Notes: generated from the sequence alone by a model not told the origin. A DNA stretch of 64,000 nt from 2-01-FULL-45-10 sp964450115 (GCA_964450115.1 CAYVCD010000001.1:14045-78044); one strand, 5' to 3'. Counted from the first letter of the stretch, positions 43,701-52,127 are shown. Made by a program: numbers and translations.

Positions 43701-45164
43701 CTGGTTCGGGTAAAAACGGATGAGTATGCGGCGAATTTCGATCTCGACAGGCAAGTAGGAAGGTGGGGCGGAAAACCTGTGTTTTTGAATGAGAGTGCAG
43801 GTGGCGAGGGAGATGGCCTGAGAGAACTCACCGGAGTCGATGAGGATGAGGGCGATGACAGGGCAGTCCCCGTAGAAATAACCGGCAGCGGGCAGATCAG
43901 GACAATACGTAACCCTGCGAATGGAGATATTATACCTATTGATGAAAGGCGGGTAATGCTTTTATCGGATGATGGAGAAATGGATTACAGAATAGAGATA
44001 AATGAAAGAGACCGTATATTTGCGCTTAACAACCCAAAAAACAGGTACGTGATCGCCAAGGTTGCCGGAAGGCCTGGGGATCCTCTGTATCTACATTCCG
44101 TAACGGAAAACGGTATTACGGAAGAGGTATCTTATCAGCCTTATAACGGTAGGTTCTTATTTTGGGTATGTGAAATTTCACCGGGGACCTACAAGGTCCT
44201 TCCATACAAGCAGGTCTCAGAAGATGTAACCGCGCCTAAGCCCATATTGGCGTGGGTAACTTATAAAGACGGCGTGGTGGGCGATGTGACGAGGATAGAC
44301 CGCCAGCCGCCGGACGGAGGCAGGGATTATACGCAGTGGGTCGCTGAATTCAGGGATGCAACAGAACCGATAACAGCGCAGTCTCTTGTGCTGCGCACCG
44401 AGGGCAGCGGCACGCGCGATCTCGATATCGCCAATATCAGAAGAGCCATGCAAGAAGTCGGCGAGAAGAGGACCGATATTCTGGATGTTCTAAAAGAATT
44501 TAACCGGTTGATTGATATGAAAAAGAATGGGGAGCTATTAGGGGCGCTTTTGAAGTTCCTGACCGCGGTGAGGGCGCCACAGGAGCCGAGGGTATTCTTC
44601 ATACCGCGCGATGAAAGTAATAAGGCTATATATGACGGCACAAAGAGCGATATAAAATATGCACTCGAGAAAGAAGGATTTAAGAATATAGGGATCGTCT
44701 TTTACGATGGCACACAAAAAGACCTCGACAATGCTTATGGCAGACAGCTTGCTAATTATAAGTCCGTGTTAAATATGCCCGGAGCGCTCGCGCTGGCGTA
44801 TGTCGATTCCGGTATGGTTGATGAAGCCACATTTAATAAGCACAACGAAGATAACGCGTCCTACAAATGGATGCGTGAAAATATTCCCCAAGGTGTTTCA
44901 GCTAATGAACTATTCATGCATGTAGCATTCGGTCTGCCGGTCCTTGACTTCGCGAAAAATTCTACAGACGCAGACCATAAACAGAAGCTTCTCGATATAA
45001 TAGAGAGGATGGTAGACAGCGACTCCGTAAATATTGATCTGCTGAAATCGGATCCGAATAGCATATTCACTTTCGCATTTATATTGGTACTACAGAAGCT
45101 CGATATAGATAAAGATATGCGCGAAAGAGAGCTTTCGCTCAAAGAGATATTGACTGCCGCATAA
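40797..45164 (+). CDS. Large exported IQDAHCNY-family protein with zincin domain
   Basis: 1,455 residues. The GTG start is preceded by GGAGA. A signal or anchor helix lies at about 24-45. Residues 80-560 form a domain shared with the next protein (IIHIQDAHCNYAAQAKIAQI, INLEGGAGDYDLSAF, LWGIEDTKLYVEN, VTGGFHTENLKALF). The spaced H, EG and terminal GGFH motifs recall the ChaN/TraB/EreA superfamily, but this is my inference. Residues 578-680 hold several membrane helices. A metalloprotease motif HEYQH sits at 833-837, with EDEGMRI downstream. The last 250 residues (RVFFIPRDESNKAIYDGTKS) have no motif I recognise. It is flanked by a strong promoter and a terminator, so it is a single-gene unit. 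Confidence 0.8.
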   Translation: MNSDVSTCVATNTSIIKNKPFRVMVIAITLMAFFVNIFAYELASAAPVITAQAFKSLSPDTFSLPKDLGDIKDSWAPSKQSLKNTIIHIQDAHCNYAAQAKIAQIVGYLNSSYGIDTINLEGGAGDYDLSAFSAIQEKDKRDKAADHFVKEGLVNGSELFAINNPDKVKLWGIEDTKLYVENLSVYRNSLKNKDRIDKVLKSISYMLTNLKMHIYSKELLEFDTKYVQYKAGSLDFKEYLIYIIGKAKEKAVGLDQFKDISLLKQTFVEEKNIDFKKANVQRDQLIDKLQKELSKDEVSELVSRALEFRSDKLSEGDFYKYLAKKSKTVEIDLGAFPELKKYIAYTATYAAIDKVRIMEEVENLENRLKEILCGSEKERDLILLSKNLILTKNIFNISITPDDHKYYKKNVDEFSTDKYVTFIKREALLYKITTKLDENISSLDDDREEMASFYECSFKRDAAFIKNIKCNKAAIVVTGGFHTENLKALFKKNNIAYVSIMPNFKNRNGYESPYYKLLSGENSLDVKDALPSVINKTLAIASPQNRAITDEIAAAGLSAGISERIPEEKIAPKNMMKIAFWKTLLAVALGWSAAYLAGQVVVMDLQIKAVISGVATGFLTWVFHSHHRSNRNDRKVIGLSVGAAVVAETLTAGLIYVSLLSLYILRIAHVAINKAIYNYVQEIQRGRNVSCGTICEAGHQELLDVQLRLYYQGLINGVAGKDSVSEDILSEKAALNALKLSDKLIDYGTSKEQLEEIVEYIHKKSGIPDDVSILFAIPPDGNNLWYIDNPDRPGERLYAGGHFNQKATRIHISLPLILSQEYPQEAAYAIAMHEYQHIQVIRDELREEISHDPAEDEGMRIVTAAAIKELGYGGLITMGLDELFINNMIRSGSFNREMAYISMQGALTSLFSDYDKAGEFVDIMKEFERLGIFDPSNEVDLENMAAAAIGLLKTGIMAVYIRGGKTYYLVRVKTDEYAANFDLDRQVGRWGGKPVFLNESAGGEGDGLRELTGVDEDEGDDRAVPVEITGSGQIRTIRNPANGDIIPIDERRVMLLSDDGEMDYRIEINERDRIFALNNPKNRYVIAKVAGRPGDPLYLHSVTENGITEEVSYQPYNGRFLFWVCEISPGTYKVLPYKQVSEDVTAPKPILAWVTYKDGVVGDVTRIDRQPPDGGRDYTQWVAEFRDATEPITAQSLVLRTEGSGTRDLDIANIRRAMQEVGEKRTDILDVLKEFNRLIDMKKNGELLGALLKFLTAVRAPQEPRVFFIPRDESNKAIYDGTKSDIKYALEKEGFKNIGIVFYDGTQKDLDNAYGRQLANYKSVLNMPGALALAYVDSGMVDEATFNKHNEDNASYKWMRENIPQGVSANELFMHVAFGLPVLDFAKNSTDADHKQKLLDIIERMVDSDSVNIDLLKSDPNSIFTFAFILVLQKLDIDKDMRERELSLKEILTAA

Positions 45165-45170
45165 GATTTG

Positions 45171-45239
45171 ACCGGATCGTCGGAACGCCCTTTAAGGGTC
45201 TCACGTCCCCTTAAATAAGAGCCGGCGGTCCGGTTTTTT
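45171..45239 (+). terminator. Intrinsic terminator with nested hairpin
   Basis: ACCGGATCG (45171-45179) pairs with CGGTCCGGT (45226-45234), followed by a T-run. An inner hairpin (TTTAAGGG with CCCCTTAAA) shortens the loop. It lies 7 bases after the stop of the large exported protein. Confidence 0.65.
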
Positions 45240-45290
45240 AATAAAATTATCCATATTTAGGCTCAATTGTTAGCATATAAAAAAGCAAGC

Positions 45291-45319
45291 TTCCCTATGA
45301 GCTAATCCTATGGTATACT
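45291..45319 (+). promoter_or_regulatory. Extended -10 promoter for the second large exported protein
   Basis: TATACT (45314-45319) carries an extended -10 (TGG just before it); the -35 (TTCCCT at 45291-45296) is weak at 17-base spacing. The leader downstream contains a CCACTTT/AAAGTGG hairpin (45352-45379) before a good AGAAGGA ribosome site. Confidence 0.45.
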
Positions 45320-45410
45320 ATATAGTGAAGAGAAAGGTGTTTTTTTTCGGGCCACTTTGTAAGAAATTTTAAAAAGTGGTGTAATTCAACCAGATAGAAG
45401 GATGTGTTAG

Positions 45411-48254
45411 ATGTTTGACGCTAGATCTAATACGCCAAGATCCGGTTTTGTAAGGCCTACAAAGGTAAAAGAAGGCTTCTTTACCTTGAGGCCTTTTTTT
45501 ATTGTTTCGCTGGCTCTACTCTTTTCATTCAATGCATTAGGAGGTGACTTGTTAGTTGGTGAACTTTGGGCTGCCAGGGAGTCTTCGGGGCTTACTAGCG
45601 TCGGCCTTGACAGCACGGGCAGCCCATCACCTCTTAAAATCTTGAGCGCGGCCAACTTCACCCTGCCTCAGGAGCTTGGATACATTCAGGAATCTACCGA
45701 AGTCCCGAACTCCGGCAGGACCGTAATACATATCCAGGATGCCCATTGTAATTATGCCGCTCAGAAGTCAATTGCGGAAATATTGAACTATCTTACTACC
45801 GAATATGGCATCAATACCGTTAACTGCGAAGGCGCTGCCGAAGGTTATGACCTATCTCCGTTTACCGATATACCCGAAAAAGAGGTGAGAGAGAAGACTG
45901 CCGACTTTTTCGTGAAGGAAGGAGTCGTGAGCGCGGCTGAATATTACGCTGTGAATAATCCCAAGAAGGTGAGCCTGTGGGGAGTGGAAGATCCGAATCT
46001 CTATCTGAAGAATCTGAAAGTATACAGGGACTCACTGGCACACAAAGATGAGGTAGATCTGTACATCAAGTCTGTAAGATATATCCTCGACAACCTTAAG
46101 CGGCACATATATTCGGATGAATTGCAGGAGTTCGACAGGCAGTACACCGGATACAAAGAAGGCAAAATACCTTTTAAAGAGTATATGCTCTATCTTACCG
46201 CCGCGGCACGCAAGAGGATGATCGATATAAAATCTTTTCCCAACATATACCTCTTAAGCCAGACGCTCTCCGAAGAGGATAAGATAAATTTTAAGCACGC
46301 CAACAACGAGAAGGATGAGGTCGTCGATAAACTTAAGAAGTCCCTGTCGAGGAACGAAATGGAAGAGCTTATGACGATGGTCGCCAAGCTAAAGACTGAA
46401 CGGATCTCTCAGGCCGATTTTTACGCCTATCTTGCAAAGAAGGCAAGATCGGTAAAGCTGGAGCTGAAAGATTATCCGGAACTTCATAATTACATCATAT
46501 ACATCTCAATATACGGAGCCATAGACAGGACAAAGATCACAAAAGAGATGGATGAACTAGAGAACAAGATAAGCGAATCTCTGTACGAGAACGATACGCA
46601 GAGAGAGCTCGGTATATTATCCAAGAATCTCACGCTCACTAAGAATATATTCAACATATCTCTGACCAGGGATGATTTTACGTACTATATGGAACATAGG
46701 TCCACATTCGCAGTGGCGAATTATGTCAAATTTATCGACGCCAACGCGCCTCTTTACAAAATAAGCGCTATTCTTAGTAAGAATATCGACAGGTTAGACC
46801 AATATCGGGATAATATGGACCAATTCTACGAGACTTCGCTCGAAAGGGATAAAGCGTTCATAAAGAATATTAAATTCACGGATCACGACAGGCCGAACTC
46901 TATAATAATCACTGGAGGTTTCCATACGGAGAACCTGCGCGAGCTTTTCAAGAATGAGAATGTATCCTATATCTCGATAATGCCCAAGTTCAAGAATGAG
47001 AAAGATTATGTAAGCCCGTATATGAAGCGCCTAGCCGGCCAAAGGACGGCGATCGAGAACGTGATCGATACGGCCATACCGGCTATCCTGAACCTGCAGG
47101 TCGCCGAGATATTGGCAGCGAGGCTTGCCGATTCGTTTTACGGTAAAATAACGGTAGAGTTCTTTAAACGCATATTGGTGCCGATGGTTGCCGCTCTCAT
47201 AAGAGGCCAGAGTTTCATACTGCGAGTGGGTAGGGGCATTCGGGTCAAAGGCTCTGACAGGGACGATCAGGAAAAATTCGTCATCTTCCCCAGGGGGCCG
47301 GGTCCGGATATCTTAGGAGACCCTGTAGTCAAGGCATCGCTAGAACCGAACCAGCAAGCGAACGCGGTCCTCACGAGGACAGCCTCAGGTGAGCTTGAAT
47401 TTGGACCGGTCACCGGACAGCCTCAGGAAAAGGTTACCGAAACTATGCCTGAAGAAGAAGCAGTCGTGGAAGCACCGGCTGTGCCGGTAGGCGTGACACC
47501 TGCGTTGACGGACGAAGAGAGATTTGCGCAGGATGTTATACGGCCTCTTTCAGGCGACGTAAGAAAAGGAGTTTTGAACATCTATCTTATTAAGACCACG
47601 CCTCAGACAATAGCGGGCATGGCAGCCTCGGCCAGTGGAGCCAGGAACGTATTTGAGAAGAAGCTCGGACTAGACACGGTCATACTGTACTATACGGATG
47701 CTAAGGGGCAGAGGGCTCAGTTAAAGCGGCTGACTCAACTATTTTCGCAGAGGGAAAACAAGGAAAGATATCCCATGGCATTTGCAAATTGTATGGATAC
47801 ACAGGAGCTCAAGGCGGTGCGGGCCTTTATCAGCAGGAATCGTTCACTTAAAGATATGATAGCCATAGGCAGGGACTTCGGCAAAGGAAGGAATCGAATC
47901 CCCGAACAGGTCAAGGTCATGTTCGTTGGCAGCACTATAATGAACGATAGAAGGTTGAGTAAGACTTTTAATATGAGCGCCGCATCTCTATTCGAGAGCA
48001 GGAAGAATATGTTACAGGCTTTCGAAAAGTACGGCATTATCAGCATCAGCGATATAAACAAGGTCCTGTCAGCTAAAGGGAAGATGATAGAGATTTCCAC
48101 CATAGATAGTCTCACAGTAGAACATGCTGACTTACTGGCAGATATAATGGATAATATCTGGAAGGGTGCCTTGTTATTGAATTGCTCGAAAGTAGACTGG
48201 AAGACATTCGATGAGTGGAAGAAGTCCCAGGAACAACTCCTGCGATCCGTCTAA
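45411..48254 (+). CDS. Large exported IQDAHCNY-family protein
   Basis: 947 residues. A signal or anchor helix (about 27-47) is followed by the same ~480-residue domain as the upstream protein: VIHIQDAHCNYAAQKSIAEI, VNCEGAAEGYDLSPF, SLWGVEDPNLYLKN, LTLTKNIFNISLTRDDF and ITGGFHTENLRELF. The C-terminal half is unrelated to that of its neighbour: a Pro/Glu-rich linker (about 660-710) and a 240-residue alpha/beta region beginning DVRKGVLNIYLIKT. There is no HExxH. The two genes look like a duplication followed by exchange of C-terminal domains. I cannot assign a function. Confidence 0.78.
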   Translation: MFDARSNTPRSGFVRPTKVKEGFFTLRPFFIVSLALLFSFNALGGDLLVGELWAARESSGLTSVGLDSTGSPSPLKILSAANFTLPQELGYIQESTEVPNSGRTVIHIQDAHCNYAAQKSIAEILNYLTTEYGINTVNCEGAAEGYDLSPFTDIPEKEVREKTADFFVKEGVVSAAEYYAVNNPKKVSLWGVEDPNLYLKNLKVYRDSLAHKDEVDLYIKSVRYILDNLKRHIYSDELQEFDRQYTGYKEGKIPFKEYMLYLTAAARKRMIDIKSFPNIYLLSQTLSEEDKINFKHANNEKDEVVDKLKKSLSRNEMEELMTMVAKLKTERISQADFYAYLAKKARSVKLELKDYPELHNYIIYISIYGAIDRTKITKEMDELENKISESLYENDTQRELGILSKNLTLTKNIFNISLTRDDFTYYMEHRSTFAVANYVKFIDANAPLYKISAILSKNIDRLDQYRDNMDQFYETSLERDKAFIKNIKFTDHDRPNSIIITGGFHTENLRELFKNENVSYISIMPKFKNEKDYVSPYMKRLAGQRTAIENVIDTAIPAILNLQVAEILAARLADSFYGKITVEFFKRILVPMVAALIRGQSFILRVGRGIRVKGSDRDDQEKFVIFPRGPGPDILGDPVVKASLEPNQQANAVLTRTASGELEFGPVTGQPQEKVTETMPEEEAVVEAPAVPVGVTPALTDEERFAQDVIRPLSGDVRKGVLNIYLIKTTPQTIAGMAASASGARNVFEKKLGLDTVILYYTDAKGQRAQLKRLTQLFSQRENKERYPMAFANCMDTQELKAVRAFISRNRSLKDMIAIGRDFGKGRNRIPEQVKVMFVGSTIMNDRRLSKTFNMSAASLFESRKNMLQAFEKYGIISISDINKVLSAKGKMIEISTIDSLTVEHADLLADIMDNIWKGALLLNCSKVDWKTFDEWKKSQEQLLRSV

Positions 48255-48284
48255 TCCGTAATAACCAAATCCCGTATTTTTTTC

Positions 48285-48313
48285 TTGACAAATGATACCA
48301 TTATGGTATCATT
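48285..48313 (+). promoter_or_regulatory. Promoter overlapped by a 23-base perfect palindrome (Rrf2 operator)
   Basis: TTGACA (48285-48290) and TATCAT (48307-48312) form a promoter with a 16-base spacer. The whole spacer and -10 lie in a perfect palindrome, AATGATACCAT-T-ATGGTATCATT (48291-48313). It sits 18 bases before the Rrf2 gene, so autoregulation is the obvious reading. Confidence 0.8.
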
Positions 48314-48330
48314 ATCGCACGAGGCTTAAG

Positions 48331-48735
48331 ATGAAACTGATATCGAGAAACACCGATTATGCAGTAAGAGCGGTCTGTTACATAGCGCGACAGGATAAAA
48401 GGATGGTATCCGTCGCAGAACTGGTGAAGGCTTTAGGGATCCCCAGGCCATTCTTGAGGAAGATACTGCAGGTCTTGAATAAAAAAAGGATCCTCATCTC
48501 CAATAAAGGCTCCGGAGGCGGATTTAAGCTGGCTCGCAAGGAAGAGAAGATATTTTTATCGGAACTTATGGAGGCGTTCCAGGGGCCTTTTAAATTAAAT
48601 GAATGCACGTTCAAAAAAGAGTTATGCCCTAATAGAAAATTCTGCTGGCTTAAGAACAAGATAGATATCATAGAAGATAAAGTGCTGTCAGAGTTAAGTA
48701 CTGTTTCAATAGATTCCATACTGAAAGGAAAATAG
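48331..48735 (+). CDS. Rrf2-family Fe-S transcription regulator
   Basis: 134-residue winged-helix regulator. MKLISRNTDYAVRAVCYIAR is the standard Rrf2 opening; the recognition part is IPRPFLRKILQVLNKKRIL, and SNKGSGGGFKLAR is the wing. Three cysteines (CTFKKELCPNRKFC) match the Fe-S ligand spacing of IscR/NsrR-type members, so it probably senses NO, oxygen or cluster status. ATG 48331 is right; the in-frame TTG at 48292 lies inside the promoter. It leads the defence cluster that follows and probably represses it through the palindrome. Confidence 0.92.
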   Translation: MKLISRNTDYAVRAVCYIARQDKRMVSVAELVKALGIPRPFLRKILQVLNKKRILISNKGSGGGFKLARKEEKIFLSELMEAFQGPFKLNECTFKKELCPNRKFCWLKNKIDIIEDKVLSELSTVSIDSILKGK

Positions 48736-48738
48736 CCT

Positions 48739-49620
48739 ATGGCTAAGAGAAAGATAATAAAGATAGATGAAGATAAGTGCAACGGCTGCAAGCTGTGTAT
48801 TCCGAATTGTCCTGAAGGAGCTCTGCAGGTAATAGACGGTAAGGCGCGGCTGATCAGTGATCTATTCTGTGATGGCCTTGGCGCATGTATAGGCCATTGC
48901 CCTCAAGGCGCTATCAATATAGAGGAAAGAGAAGCCGAAAAGTACGATGAGAAGAAGGTTATGGTTAATATAGTGAAGCATGGCAAGAATACCATAATCG
49001 CGCATATAAAACACTTAAGGGAGCACAACGAGTTTGGTTATCTCAAAGAGGCCATGGACTATCTTGTTACCAAAGGTATAAAGATAAGGCCAGGTGATCT
49101 CACAGATACAGTTGCTTCGGGCCCATGCGGTTGTCCGGGTTCAAAGGTCAGCCAACAAAAAAATGCCGGTCTTGCTCCCGAAAAGCGCCTGCCCGACTGC
49201 ACGCTAACTCCATCGAGGCAGGCGGGCCTGACCCCTTCGAAGACCCCTTCACGGCTTACAACATGGCCGGTGCAGTTAAAGCTGGTGCCGGCCTTCGCGC
49301 CGTTCCTAAATGGCGCGGATCTCCTGATAGCGGCGGACTGTGTGCCATTCGCGTATGCCGACTTCCACGAGGACCTCTTAAAAGGAAAGATACTGCTCGT
49401 AGGGTGTCCGAAGCTGGATGACATCGCGTATCATAAGGAGAAGATAACTCAAATCATAATGAATAATGATATTAAGTCCATAACACACGCTCATATGGAG
49501 GTGCCGTGTTGTTTTGGTTTTCTATCTATAATAAAGGACGCGATCGCGCAATCAGGGAAGAAGATCCCTTTCAGCGATGTTACTATCAGCATAACCGGAG
49601 AAAGAATAAAGGAGGTTTAA
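48739..49620 (+). CDS. 4Fe-4S ferredoxin-domain protein associated with Hcp
   Basis: 293 residues. Two [4Fe-4S] motifs open it (CNGCKLCIPNCPEGAL and CDGLGACIGHCPQGAI). The C-terminal domain has CPGSK, WPVQLKLVPAFAPFLNGADL, AADCVPFAYADFHEDLLKGK, GCPKLDD and MEVPCCFG, a conserved cysteine-rich fold often found beside hcp. It likely passes electrons to the hybrid-cluster protein. Between CPGSK and WPVQL lies an insert of roughly 25-30 residues (around KRLPDCTLTPSRQAG) encoded by a palindromic repeat. It sits 3 bases after rrf2 and 2 bases before hcp. Confidence 0.88.
   Translation: MAKRKIIKIDEDKCNGCKLCIPNCPEGALQVIDGKARLISDLFCDGLGACIGHCPQGAINIEEREAEKYDEKKVMVNIVKHGKNTIIAHIKHLREHNEFGYLKEAMDYLVTKGIKIRPGDLTDTVASGPCGCPGSKVSQQKNAGLAPEKRLPDCTLTPSRQAGLTPSKTPSRLTTWPVQLKLVPAFAPFLNGADLLIAADCVPFAYADFHEDLLKGKILLVGCPKLDDIAYHKEKITQIIMNNDIKSITHAHMEVPCCFGFLSIIKDAIAQSGKKIPFSDVTISITGERIKEV
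49194..49233. repeat. GC-rich palindromic repeat inside the ferredoxin gene
   Basis: The arms GCCTGCC and GGCAGGC enclose an inner CGA/TCG pair. Over about 40 bases it is 34/40 identical to the reverse complement of the repeat at 61128-61167 in the GH57 gene. It is in frame and replaces a linker of the host protein. Confidence 0.75.
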
Positions 49621-49622
49621 AT

Positions 49623-50912
49623 ATGTTCTGTTATCAATGCGAACAGGCGGCAGGTGGTACGGGATGCACGAAAGTCGGGGTTTGCGGTAAGAATGAGGAT
49701 ATACAGAGTCTTCAGGATACGCTTTTATACGGATTAAAAGGGATAGCCGCCTATGCATATCATGCCAGAGAGCTTGGCGCCCGCAATGAAGATGTCGACG
49801 CGTTTATGCACGAAGCGCTATTCAAAACAGTGACGAATGTGAGCTTTGACCTTAATCAGCATATTGCGATGGTGCTGAAGTGCGGCCAGATGAACCTTAA
49901 AGTAATGGAGCTTCTCGATAAAGCGCATACTGATAAATTTGGCAAGCCAACTCCTGTCGAGGTCGATACCGGTACGAGAGCAGGCCCCGGCATACTTGTT
50001 ACGGGCCACGATCTTCTTATGCTCCATAGGCTTCTTGAACAGACAGAGGGGTTCGGCGTAAATATATATACCCACGGTGAGATGCTCCCTGCGCATGGTT
50101 ATCCGGGGTTAAGAAAATTCAAGCACCTTGCCGGTAACTATGGCGGCGCGTGGCAGGACCAGAAGAAGGAGTTTGCGGCCTTTTCGGGCCCAATATTGGT
50201 GAACACGAACTGCGTAATAATACCCCCGCCAAATTCATATCTTGATCGGCTATTTACCGTCGGCCTGCCCGGAGTGCCGGGCGCCAAGCATATAGAAGGC
50301 CATGATTTTGCAGAAGTGATAAAGATGGCAAAGAAGCTTCCCGCCCTTCCGGCGGCTTCGGGCAAGAAGATATTGACGGGATTTCACTATACCGCCATAC
50401 TCGGGCTTGCCGAAAAAATAGTGGGTCTGGTAAAATCCGGTAAGATCAAGAGGTTCTTCCTGATCGGAGGATGCGACGGAGCGAAGCCAGGGAGGAATTA
50501 TTACACCGAATTTGCCGAGAGCGTCCCCAAGGACTGCGTGATACTCACCGTAGCCTGCGGCAAATACCGTTTCAATAAGCTCGATTTCGGTAATATCGAT
50601 GGAGTACCGAGGCTCATAGATCTGGGACAGTGTAATGACGCTTATTCAGGAGTCCAGGTGGCCCTGGCGCTCGCCAAGGTCTTCAATTGCGGCGTAAACG
50701 ATCTGCCGCTTTCGTTCGTCCTTTCGTGGTTTGAGCAGAAAGCGGTGGCGATCCTCTTAACCCTGTTATCTCTGGGGATCAAAGGCATCAGGATAGGCCC
50801 TACACCTCCGGCCTTCATAACGCCGAATGTATTTAAGGTATTGCAGGAGAATTTTGACCTTAAATTGATCAAGACTCCGGAAGAGGACTTGAAGGAGATA
50901 CTGAAGAAGTAA
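49623..50912 (+). CDS. hcp: Hybrid-cluster protein (hydroxylamine reductase)
   Basis: 429-residue Hcp, a short (class III-like) form compared with about 550 for the classical enzyme. The N-terminal cluster is CYQCEQAAGGTGCTKVGVCG (C-x2-C-x8-C-x5-C). Hybrid-cluster ligand motifs follow: EGHDF, GGCDGAKPGRNYY, ACGKYRFNKLDFG, GQCNDAYS and LSWFEQKAVAIL. Hcp reduces NO to N2O and can reduce hydroxylamine in vitro. The start follows a strong AAAGGAGG site; upstream in-frame starts fall inside the ferredoxin gene. Confidence 0.96.
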   Translation: MFCYQCEQAAGGTGCTKVGVCGKNEDIQSLQDTLLYGLKGIAAYAYHARELGARNEDVDAFMHEALFKTVTNVSFDLNQHIAMVLKCGQMNLKVMELLDKAHTDKFGKPTPVEVDTGTRAGPGILVTGHDLLMLHRLLEQTEGFGVNIYTHGEMLPAHGYPGLRKFKHLAGNYGGAWQDQKKEFAAFSGPILVNTNCVIIPPPNSYLDRLFTVGLPGVPGAKHIEGHDFAEVIKMAKKLPALPAASGKKILTGFHYTAILGLAEKIVGLVKSGKIKRFFLIGGCDGAKPGRNYYTEFAESVPKDCVILTVACGKYRFNKLDFGNIDGVPRLIDLGQCNDAYSGVQVALALAKVFNCGVNDLPLSFVLSWFEQKAVAILLTLLSLGIKGIRIGPTPPAFITPNVFKVLQENFDLKLIKTPEEDLKEILKK

Positions 50913-50974
50913 TATTCTTTATTAAAAATTAGTTATATGTTAGAATAGAAAACCCAAAAGAAGGAGATCTTAAA

Positions 50975-51196
50975 ATGAAGGAGAAGATAGAGGCTGCGTT
51001 AAAGAAGATACGTCCGATGCTTCAGGCGGATGGCGGAGATATAGAGCTTGTAGATGTCTCCAAAGACGGCGTCGTAAAAGTCAAACTTACCGGAGCGTGC
51101 GGATGCTGCCCGATGAGCCAGATAACATTAAAGAATGCCGTAGAGCAGAAGCTGAAGAAGGAAGTACCCGGGATAAAATCAGTTATATCTGCGTAA
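50975..51196 (+). CDS. NifU C-terminal-like Fe-S scaffold protein
   Basis: 73 residues forming a single Nfu domain: LKKIRPMLQADGGDIELVDV, then the cluster-binding CGCCPMSQITLKNAVE. It should carry or deliver [4Fe-4S] clusters, useful beside so many Fe-S proteins. It has a good AAGGAG site. The 62-base gap upstream shows only a weak TAGAAT -10. Confidence 0.92.
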   Translation: MKEKIEAALKKIRPMLQADGGDIELVDVSKDGVVKVKLTGACGCCPMSQITLKNAVEQKLKKEVPGIKSVISA

Positions 51197-51221
51197 CAAA
51201 GGCTTAAGAGGAGGATTTGGT

Positions 51222-51380
51222 ATGGATAAATATAAGTGCCTGATATGCGGTTATATTTATGATCCCGCTTTGGGCGATCCGGATAGAGGGGTTAATCCCG
51301 GGACAGCTTTTGAAGCTTTACCGAAGGATTGGGTATGTCCCGAGTGCGGCGCTCCGAAGAGCGAGTTTGAAAAAATATAA
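51222..51380 (+). CDS. rub: Rubredoxin
   Basis: A 52-residue mononuclear-iron electron carrier read directly from the DNA. The protein opens MDKYKCLICGYIYDPALGD, has GTAFEALPKDWVCPECGAPK, and ends SEFEKI. Both CxxCG knuckles (CLICG, CPECG) and the conserved DWVCP are present. An AGGAGG site lies 7-12 bases before ATG. In this context it is the natural donor to the flavodiiron protein and to superoxide reductase. Confidence 0.95.
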   Translation: MDKYKCLICGYIYDPALGDPDRGVNPGTAFEALPKDWVCPECGAPKSEFEKI

Positions 51381-51391
51381 ATAGGAGGTGC

Positions 51392-51580
51392 GTGGTGAAG
51401 GCAAGAGTAGATGCGGATGCATGCATAGGATGCGGACTTTGTGAAGGCACTTGTCCGGAAGTCTTCAAGATGGATGGCGATAAAGCGGTTATCATAGGCT
51501 CCGTAGTTCCCAAGGGTGCGGAAGATACCTGCAAAAAAGCGACCGAAGAATGCCCGGTCACGGCGATAATATTAAGCTAA
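51392..51580 (+). CDS. Monocluster ferredoxin
   Basis: 62-residue ferredoxin with CIGCGLCEGTCPEVF and a distal CPVTAI, giving one [4Fe-4S] cluster; a second paired Cys (DTCKKATEEC) could form a disulfide. GTG start; GTG 51395 is equally possible and better spaced from GGAGGT. It is the third small electron carrier of the cluster. Confidence 0.9.
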   Translation: MVKARVDADACIGCGLCEGTCPEVFKMDGDKAVIIGSVVPKGAEDTCKKATEECPVTAIILS

Positions 51581-51607
51581 ATATCGGCTGCAACATAAGA
51601 AGAGATA

Positions 51608-52123
51608 ATGGACCCGAACGTACTGCATAATATAAGCTACGGCATGTTTATAGTGTCGTCGAATAAAGATAAGGCCTTGAACGGCCAGATAGCCAATACG
51701 GTATTTCAGATAACGAGTGCTCCCGTTACGATAGCCATCAGTATAAATAATAAGAATATGACGCATGAATTCATAAAGGCGAGCGGCGTATTCGGCATAT
51801 CGATATTGAGCGAGGAAGCGACTCTTCCATTTATAGGGAAGTTCGGTTTTAAATCGGGAAGGAACGAAGATAAGTTCAAGGACGTAGGTTTCAAGATCCT
51901 GCCATCAGGGTGCCCCATAGTGACCGATTATTCTATAGCGTATATAGAGGCAAAGGTCATAAACTGTTTCGACTGCCTGACGCATACGCTCTTTTTGGGC
52001 GAGATGACCGATTCTGCCATGTTAAAAGAGGGCAGGCCCATGACTTATGATCATTACCACCAGGTGAAGCGCGGGTTCACACCGCCATCGGCGCCCACAT
52101 TCATAAAAGGAGAGAAGAGGTAG
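51608..52123 (+). CDS. Flavin reductase-like (flavoredoxin) protein
   Basis: 171-residue FMN-binding split-barrel protein of the flavin reductase family. Typical marks are SYGMFIVSSNKDKALNGQIA, FQITSAPVTIAISINNKNMT and SGVFGISILSEEA. Related domains are fused to rubredoxin in some clostridial oxidoreductases; here they are separate genes. It lies 4 bases before the flavodiiron gene, to which it may supply electrons. Confidence 0.88.
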   Translation: MDPNVLHNISYGMFIVSSNKDKALNGQIANTVFQITSAPVTIAISINNKNMTHEFIKASGVFGISILSEEATLPFIGKFGFKSGRNEDKFKDVGFKILPSGCPIVTDYSIAYIEAKVINCFDCLTHTLFLGEMTDSAMLKEGRPMTYDHYHQVKRGFTPPSAPTFIKGEKR

Positions 52124-52127
52124 ATAT

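Noticed and set aside
48292..48330. Upstream start for the Rrf2 gene
   Set aside because: The extension lies inside the promoter and operator, and the protein family begins at the ATG at 48331.
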